Source of the DNA: Euborellia annulipes
Taxonomy: Eukaryota; Arthropoda; Insecta; Dermaptera; Anisolabididae
Direction: 5' to 3'
DNA: 64,000 nt
Assembly: GCA_023213315.1 (NCBI GenBank)
Contig: JAKCPI010005294.1
Span: 244,878-308,877, forward strand
Shown here in pieces: positions 58,049 to 64,000 of this stretch (position 1 is its first letter; each line of letters begins with the position of its first letter). The position numbers were made by a program, and so were the translations under genes. The notes under the pieces were generated by a model. It was not told the DNA's origin. It saw nothing but the letters and a program-made list of their open reading frames with translations, and searched no databases.

Positions 58049-59571
58049 ATTATTAATAAAAAAATTGACATTAGCCAAAAACAATTCACCTTAATTACAT
58101 TTATTTAATGCGAATATTTCGATATCAATGCAATGATTCATCCCCAGCACATACTAAAAATATAGCAAAGTATTACAAAAATCTGGTGTGACTGGCGCAC
58201 AGCACACAACTTTCTCTTACCCTTCGGTAAGAGAAAGTTGGGCACTGTGCTGGTCACACCAGATTTTTTGTGTCGAGATATATTTAGTTTCCGATAGCAC
58301 CTTAGTTTCAAACTTGCATTTTAAATGTTGACTGCTTCAAATAAACTATGGTTATTTTTCAAAATTTTAATCTCATATTTGGACATTTTATACACAATAT
58401 AGAATCGTAAATAAATACAAAATTTCATAAGAATTGGAAAAAAAAATTTTAAATGCCTAAAAAGTTCTAAAGGGGACCCCCTTTTGAATCGAAATTAACA
58501 TACAAATCCCTATAGGAAATTAACATTGTTCCTATGCGAAGATAAGGTGGAAAGGGAATTTAAAAAGAGTAGAGAGAGACGATAATGTTTGCAAGTGAGA
58601 GAGAGACATATATGTTTTCTTTGAAACAATTAAAGACACAAATAAATTTAAAAAAAATGGGAATTTAAATAATAATTGATTTTTAATCTAATAAAAGAAA
58701 AAAGATTTAAATTCCGTTACCATGGCAACCATTTCTATCTTTCCTATGAAGAACAAGAGTAAAGTGGTCTTCAGAAGATTTCAACGGCAAAATGAGAATA
58801 TACATTTTAAAGAGCATCTAAAAAATAGTTCATTTATGAATTTTAAAAAAAATCCTTGGAGGGAATTTTGAGAAAATCGAAAAAAACTGAAAAAGTACAT
58901 CAGTAAAGTACTAGTACTTTTTGGCCGATTTTGTTCAAAAGCTTATTTTGAGATTCTTCAAAGGTACCTAAGTTAAATATAAAATTTCAATCCGCTAGCT
59001 CAACTCCTTCATGCTAAAAATCTGTCCACACACACAGACATACATACACACACACACACACACACAGACCAATTTGCGGGACCCACTTTTTTGGACTCAG
59101 GGGACCTCAAAACATGTATATCCATCAAAATCTCGACATCGAATTTTTGACATGATCGCAATACTTTCTCTCTCTATATATTTCATATATAGGGTACGAG
59201 AAAGTAAAAATAGTTATTTAACAAAAATAGGGTAATGTTTGGAGATATTTCGATAAATATTTATTATTATTAAACATATATTTTGAATTTGAATATCTAA
59301 ATATTTAGATATATATATATATATATACACATTTTCTTTCATAATTTTTATGGCAACTTTTTTTTAAATTTTTTGTCAACATTTGATGTATTTTTACCTG
59401 AAGTGAAGTGTTAATATTTTTGTTTGATAACTAATTTTTGTAATACTTTGCTATATTTTTAGTATGTGCTGAGGATGATAACATTACATTGATATCGAAA
59501 TATTCGCATTAAATAAATGTAATTAAGGTGAATTGTTTTTGGCTAATGTCAACTTTTTTTATTAATAATCT
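58049..59571. mobile_element. Fold-back element hosting a twin-hairpin insertion
   Basis: The arm 58049..58181 plus 59211..59235 is inverted at about 59410..59571. Shared parts include AAAAACAATTCACCTTAATT and TCGATATCAATG. On the plus strand of the right arm lies CTGAGGATGATAACATT then TATCGAAATATTCG. The left arm is broken by the twin-hairpin element, whose empty site is readable in the right arm. Confidence 0.6.
58182..59205 (-). mobile_element. Twin-hairpin element, complete (1024 bp)
   Basis: Large hairpin 58182..58263, body, CA run 59044..59066 and small hairpin ending GTACGAGAAAGT. AAAAA flanks both sides (58177..58181 and 59206..59210), while the intact paralogous arm has a single run of five T at 59435..59439. 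This is the second independent case of insertion into a T5 run. It is close in sequence and structure to 14871..15909. Confidence 0.85.
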
Positions 59572-61533
59572 AATCAAGAAGCCAATTGGAGAAGTTTTTA
59601 CTTGAAATTAACAGATGATTATGTTGATCTTGTATAGTGTTCAGTTGTATTTTATTTATAATATTACAATGAGTAATGCAAATCAGTTTAGACACAATGG
59701 ACAATTTGAGACAAAAAATATCATAAATTGGAAAAAAAAATGTGACAGCGAGAAATGAGTTTTATTTTATGCGAAGTTGCCAAACTGCTTTGAGTCCCAT
59801 GACTTACTTATTTTTAAATAACTGTCTTTTTCGAGAATTTTTTGACTTTCTTGTTAAAATTTCTTTAAAAGCCCACTGCAGAAACTTTTGATTTGATGTT
59901 TTACGTATTCTCCGGAAGTTAATTGTTAAAGTGTAAGTTTTTTGTTTTTTTATCTTTATCAGGAGTGGCTACATAATTCGATATGTGTGCGTTTCGTCGA
60001 CATTTCTCATAGACTACATGTTAAACATTCTCACTAAATAAATACGATGGCCCACATCGCCAGGACATATGATACATAAATTTACATGTATTTACATGTA
60101 CCCTATTGACCAACTCCGGGACTTTTAGCAATTTTGAAAGATTGAAGATGGGTAAATAAAATTCACCCGAAACGTCTCATTAAATTGTATTAAATCGGAG
60201 GCTTCTATTTTTTTGCTGCACCTGCTCCTCCTGTCTATAGAAAAACAGTCACTGACTTCATTGATTTACATGTTAAATTTCAATTTTTTAATAATTAATT
60301 ACAAAATAACCCTGCGTCAGATCTGCTTCAAAAAATTATTTTATACGTATGTGATAGTAATTGATATCATATTAAAAAATTAGCTTTTAATCTATATAAG
60401 TGCCTTAGAGTCCGAACAACTTAATGTTTTGCCATCCGAACTGAGATAGAAAAATTTCAAATCTCAAAAAATTCTTCAAACAGAGTGTTTAATTAAAACT
60501 TAAGAAAAAATAATATTATTCAGAAATAGAGAAAAAAATTAATTTCAGCCCTCAAATAATAAATTCAAATACATAACCCCTATAATTATGTTTCTTTTTT
60601 TTTTAATAGTATTATTGCACACTTGTACCTTTATGAGGTTTTTTTTACTTTGTCGGAATATTATTACAATATAAGAGATTTCTCGTTGAGTTTAGTTTAA
60701 TCGCATGCGTATTGATCATTTGAAAAGCAATGGGAATTTGCCATGCAAAGGCAGCGGAGGTGGGGGTGAGGGTGGCAAGGCAAGAAGGGCCGATCCTAAA
60801 CGAAGGCAGATAGGTGAGGAAACGGAACGGGAGACCCCCTCCAACCGGGAGAAAATATGCATACAGGAAGTCAACGGAAAAATTGGTTTCGATTGGGAAT
60901 TTAGCATAGGAACTGTTTTGACAGAGATGAAACAAGATCATTACACAGGCGGAACAAAACCATCATTTGTACTCATAACATGGTTAAAAAAAATCAGATA
61001 ATTTCCTCTTTCCGTGTTGTAGAAAAAAAAAACGCCAGATAATCCAATAATCTATCACACGTCATATTTTTATAAATGAACAAATCGCCACGCCCTGAAC
61101 CCCATTTATATGATCCGTTTCAATTTTTTAAGAATTCTTCTTTGAATTCGGGTAACACGAATCCCCCCACCCCCACCTCTTGAAACAGATTTTATCTACA
61201 TACATATATACTAGCAACTTATTTTAATTTAAAATATTATTCTATTAAAAATTCAATACCCCCCCCCCCCCCCCCTTTTCTCTTCCTTAAGCATAAGAAA
61301 GTAAAACTCAATTTAATATTTTTATTAATATGTAGAACTTATGAATAATTAATATTTATTATATATTAAACAGAACAAAAGAAAATAGAATTATAAGAGC
61401 AAATAATTTTAAAAACAATAATTTAAATAAGAGAAAGTAAAAAAAGCAAAATAAAAACCTGGATCTAACAAGTAAGTGTAAGGATTTTCTCGGCTGTACT
61501 TAATTTTTTTAGGAGATTGAAGAAAGCTTGAGA
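59572..61533. other. Low-copy region; motif site 3 and open patch 60705
   Basis: TTGAAGATGGGTAAAT...ATTCACCC GAAACGTCTC is at 60142..60178, the third site of the stem-GAAACG motif. At 60705..61001 a frame of 98 codons (+) overlaps a 98-codon frame on the other strand, both unrecognised; the plus version has a Gly-rich KGSGGGGEGGKARRADP. A C-run lies at 61258..61275. The remainder is AT-rich. Confidence 0.25.
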
Positions 61534-61722
61534 CAGGGCCGGAACTAGGAGATTTTTTAGGAGGGGCAAAATTTAATTTGCCGCCCCATCCTTAAAATTT
61601 TCAATATAAAATTGATATCATTTTACCTTTTTTTTAGTAAATCTTTCTTTAATTGCCGCCCCTTTGATATCTGCCGCCCGGGGCACACGCACCCACTGCC
61701 CCCCCCCCTAGATCCGGCCCTG
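61534..61722. mobile_element. Complete hAT-type MITE (189 bp)
   Basis: CAGGGCCGGAACTAGG and CTAGATCCGGCCCTG are imperfect inverted repeats, and the perfect 8-bp duplication GCTTGAGA is at 61526..61533 and 61723..61730. Despite its small size it has both marks of a full non-autonomous hAT element. The ends relate it to 33615..34396. Confidence 0.9.
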
Positions 61723-61957
61723 GCTTGAGATATTCACTTAATTATTTTTCAAGAATTTATTTCTAAATTTAATTTATATTTAGCTATTTTCTTAGCAAAA
61801 AAAAAAAAAAATAATGTTATGAAAAAAAAGTTTACTATTAATTTTTTACTTTAAAAATAGATTCTTAAACAGTGGTGGGATAAATAATTTTGACAATGTT
61901 TTCCTCCCCCCATATATAATATATCCTAGAACGAGCAATATATTTTTACCGTACACT

Positions 61958-62215
61958 GAAAAAAAACCGACCTTGTAAAATTAAAGTGAAATCCTTTTAA
62001 AAATTTTCAACAAACCTTCCCATAAAATTAACAAATTTTCCTTTTATTTTTACAAGAAATCGCCTCAAGTTCTATTTGACAAAATCATACCGTAAAAATG
62101 AAAAAATTTCCTTTTATTTTTACAGGAAATTCCATCGAGTTCTAATTCAAGAAGAAATCCTGTAAAATTGACAAGGTTTCATTTCATTTTTACAGTATAA
62201 ACCTTTAAATTCTTA
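61958..62215. repeat. TTTCCTTTT-TTTTTACAGGAAAT repeat block
   Basis: Units such as TTTCCTTTTATTTTTACAGG and TGTAAAATTGACAAGG repeat irregularly, in the same sense as the tandem array at 63694..64000. CACTGAAAAAAAACCGACC just before it may mark an element end. Confidence 0.5.
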
Positions 62216-62265
62216 TTTTCTAAGAAAAAGGCAACTCCCTCTCTACCTGCCTACGTACCCATTGC

Positions 62266-62330
62266 TTATTCTAACTCAAGCTCGTCATTCTGTCTTAGTA
62301 GACGGCATGACTAGCTTGAGTTAGAATAGG
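62266..62330. other. Perfect-loop hairpin (65 nt)
   Basis: TATTCTAACTCAAGCTCGTC pairs with its complement at the right over about 30 bp with three or four mismatches and a 4-nt loop (TAGT). The tiny loop is unusual for an animal microRNA precursor, so a small inverted repeat or hairpin RNA is more likely. It lies 115 bp upstream of the possible gene. Confidence 0.5.
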
Positions 62331-62444
62331 CGAATTTTCTCTTCCAGATATATTCTTTGAATATTTTTTGTGAAATCCGTGTTGATATCTTCTATCATAT
62401 CATATACTTTTTTAATTTTGAAAAATATTTATACTTTTTTATTC

Positions 62445-63157
62445 ATGGCACGTCTAACAAAATTTTCTCTGTGTCCTGTTTTTTATTTTAAATTTCGTAG
62501 ATATTATGGCAAAAAAACCAAGGTACGTCTAAAAATATATTTTGATTTTCTTTTAATATATTATTTATAATAAATTTTGTGCTTGACTTGCAGGACTTCA
62601 ATGAAGACTATTATCACATGCTAATCGAGAGGGATTTAGAAGATCTGTTTCATATATTAAAAGGTAAATATAATGTTATAAACAAAAAGTGAATTGTATC
62701 AAAATATTATATATTGTTTATACAAATTATTATTATTATTTTTTTTTTTTTTTTTTTTTTTTGTAAAAAACTTTAATATTCTTTTTTAGGCTGTCGGCCA
62801 TTGACATGAGTGAAAAAAGGGTCCTTTCAAATAAAATTCCTTATTTCCAGTAGACAAAAGAAACGCATACAATAGAGACCCAAGGGGTTAATAGCTTCTG
62901 GCTCTCTTTACCAGTCTTACTTTACCTAGCCGACCAAGATGCGTCAACCAGTTAAAATAAAATATAAACAAATTTTTATTTTTTTTTTTTATTTGTCTCT
63001 TGGCATAAACAAATTTTGATGGAATTAAAAAACAAACTTTTTTTCAGAATTCAGAATCGAAGATTCAGCATCTACAATTGAACAATTCATCATCTATGGT
63101 TCTGAAAATAACATTTCAATTGCTTTTTATATTTTAATATTGTTTCAAAAATATTAA
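62445..63157 (+). CDS. Possible three-exon gene, 85 aa
   Basis: I do not recognise the protein. Exon 1 (62445..62522) runs from MARLTKF to YYGKKTK, intron 1 is 71 nt (GTACGT to CTTGCAG), exon 2 (62594..62663) reads DFNEDYYHMLIERDLEDLFH then ILK, intron 2 is 384 nt (GTAAAT to TTTTCAG, with a T-run at 62739..62762), and exon 3 (63048..63157) ends FQKY and TAA. Frames join exactly to 258 nt. Exon 2 has an acidic amphipathic look. Exon 1 may really be a 22-nt internal exon, since TTTCGTAG ends at 62500. No promoter or poly-A signal is proposed. The gene sits between related repeats and could belong to a mobile element. Chance is possible in AT-rich DNA. Confidence 0.3.
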
Positions 63158-63400
63158 TTAATATTTATAAAATAACACATCTTGAAAATACATTTCAAAA
63201 GTATTTATTTATATAATTTTGGTGTACATTACAACTGAGTTGTAATTTTTTTGTATTTAACTCCTAGAATAAAAAAACATTTTTTATGTTATAATTTTGT
63301 AAATTTGATTTTTTTTTCACATTATTTTCTTTATCCAAAGCATTCCTTTAAAATTATAAGAATTCCTGTCAAATTGTTTTTGACAAAAAATCATTTTAAA
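63158..63400. other. AT-rich with one 48-bp-array unit
   Basis: CCTTTAAAATTATAAG with TCCTGTCAAATT (from 63345) matches one unit of the array beyond the next palindrome. Confidence 0.4.
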
Positions 63401-63667
63401 TTGAATTTATTTCAATCTACCACAGCTGGTCGGAACACAGGAGGATTTGGGCGTGTTGATTAATTAAAAAAAATTTTTAATTATTTTTTTAATACTGGTA
63501 CATGTTTAATTTTTATCAGGTCAAACGTATGCATTATCTTTTTACGTTTGACCTGAGAAAAATTTAACATGTATTTAAAAAATGATTAAAAATTTATTTT
63601 AATTAATCAACACGCCAAAAACCTGTGTTCCGGCGAGTGTAGCTGTGGCAGATTGAAATAAATTCAA
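63401..63667. repeat. Palindromic insert (267 bp)
   Basis: TTGAATTTATTTCAATCT and its complement are the outer ends, with CACAGCT, GGAACACAGG and GGCGTGTTGATTAATT in both arms. The centre is a perfect 13-bp stem, TCAGGTCAAACGT with ACGTTTGACCTGA (63516..63556). Array units of the same sense lie on either side, so the palindrome probably entered the array. Confidence 0.65.
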
Positions 63668-63693
63668 GGTAAAACCAGAATGAAATAAAAAAT

Positions 63694-64000
63694 AATTTTA
63701 AAATTACAAGAAATTTAATAAATTTAGTTTTAATAAAATATCCTTTAAAAATTACGGGAAATCCTGTCAATTTCGTTTCAACAAAATTTCCTTTAAAATT
63801 TACAGGAAATACTGTCAATTTCGTTTCAACAAAATTTCCTTTAAAAATTACGGGAAATCCTGTCAATTTCGTTTCAACAATTTTTCCTTTAAAATTTACA
63901 GGAAATACTGTCAACTTCGTTTTAACAAAAATTCCTTTTAAATTTAAAGGAAAAATGGTCAGTTTTTTTCAACAGGAAAACCTTTTAAAATTATAAGATG
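63694..64000. repeat. 48-bp tandem array, alternating units, continues out of window
   Basis: CCTTTAAAA starts at 63742, 63790, 63838, 63886, 63934 and 63981, that is every 48 bases (last step 47). Units alternate between ATTACGGGAAATCC and TTTACAGGAAATAC, a 96-bp dimer. Because 48 is 16 codons, the minus strand stays open as a 16-residue repeat (PVNFKGNFVETKLT) through 63603..63914. I regard the frame as a consequence of the period, but coding is not excluded. Its real extent lies beyond the window. Confidence 0.75.

Noticed and set aside
62266..62330. microRNA precursor
   Set aside because: The 4-nt loop is too small for a typical animal precursor; kept as a hairpin only.
63742..63990. CRISPR-like array
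   Set aside because: Units are contiguous without spacers, the sequence is eukaryotic, and no cas-like gene is near.
61958..64000. Transfer from a fish host, suggested by TTTACAGGAAA-type repeats that recall fish repeats with CCGTAAAATT
   Set aside because: The similarity is a few short A/T-rich words recalled from memory and would need a search; no stronger evidence is seen here.

Overview
This window reads as AT-rich nuclear DNA of an invertebrate, most likely an arthropod. The crowded short DNA transposons, tRNA-derived SINE fragments, short GT..AG introns and lack of dense reading frames exclude a bacterium, phage, plasmid or organelle. A sea-louse-like copepod (Lepeophtheirus or Caligus) is my best guess, but that is a memory-based inference and not shown by the sequence. 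Nothing here is an operon or a recognisable cellular pathway. Almost every longer reading frame is a by-product of repeats.

Layout. 0-16 kb: two copies of a TA-flanked fold-back element (353..2498 and 13668..16003), with nested hAT-type insertions and a complete copy of the dominant repeat at 14871..15909. 16-30 kb: more copies of that repeat, an inverted-repeat element at 24059..25165, tRNA-derived SINEs, and repeat-poor islands. 30-41 kb: a nested stack at 33574..35142, a decayed hAT transposase tail at 35409..35630, and a hAT MITE with perfect 8-bp duplications at 37866..38164. 41-44 kb: a nearly perfect 1.5-kb palindrome (41344..42844), then a 686-bp hAT element. 44-61 kb: scattered repeats, a pogo-like MITE inside a repeat copy, several fold-back structures and repeat-poor islands. 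61-64 kb: a small hAT MITE, a possible three-exon gene (62445..63157), a 268-bp palindrome and an exact 48-bp tandem array that leaves the window.

The most striking system is a roughly 1-kb non-coding element, here called the twin-hairpin element, with about 20 full or partial copies. One end is a hairpin starting ACTTTCTC and the other is a large hairpin ending in CACACCAGA. Both stems share ACTTTCTCTTACC, and a GT microsatellite lies at a fixed internal position. Two copies sit inside duplicated sequence whose other copy is uninterrupted, so the empty site can be read directly: insertion was into a run of five T. No protein is encoded. Helentron-like non-autonomous transposition is one hypothesis, but it is not proven.

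A second repeat (repeat B) carries 8-9 bp duplications and single or inverted-double forms, which recalls non-autonomous Penelope-like elements. Several repeats share a stem-loop followed by GAAACG. Coding candidates are few and weak: the gene at 62445..63157, a basic 50-residue frame at 26144..26296, a possible exon at 44357..44469, and open frames at 30219..30440, 32112..32303 and 60705..61001. Repeat-poor islands, some with homeodomain- or POU-like motifs, may be regulatory.
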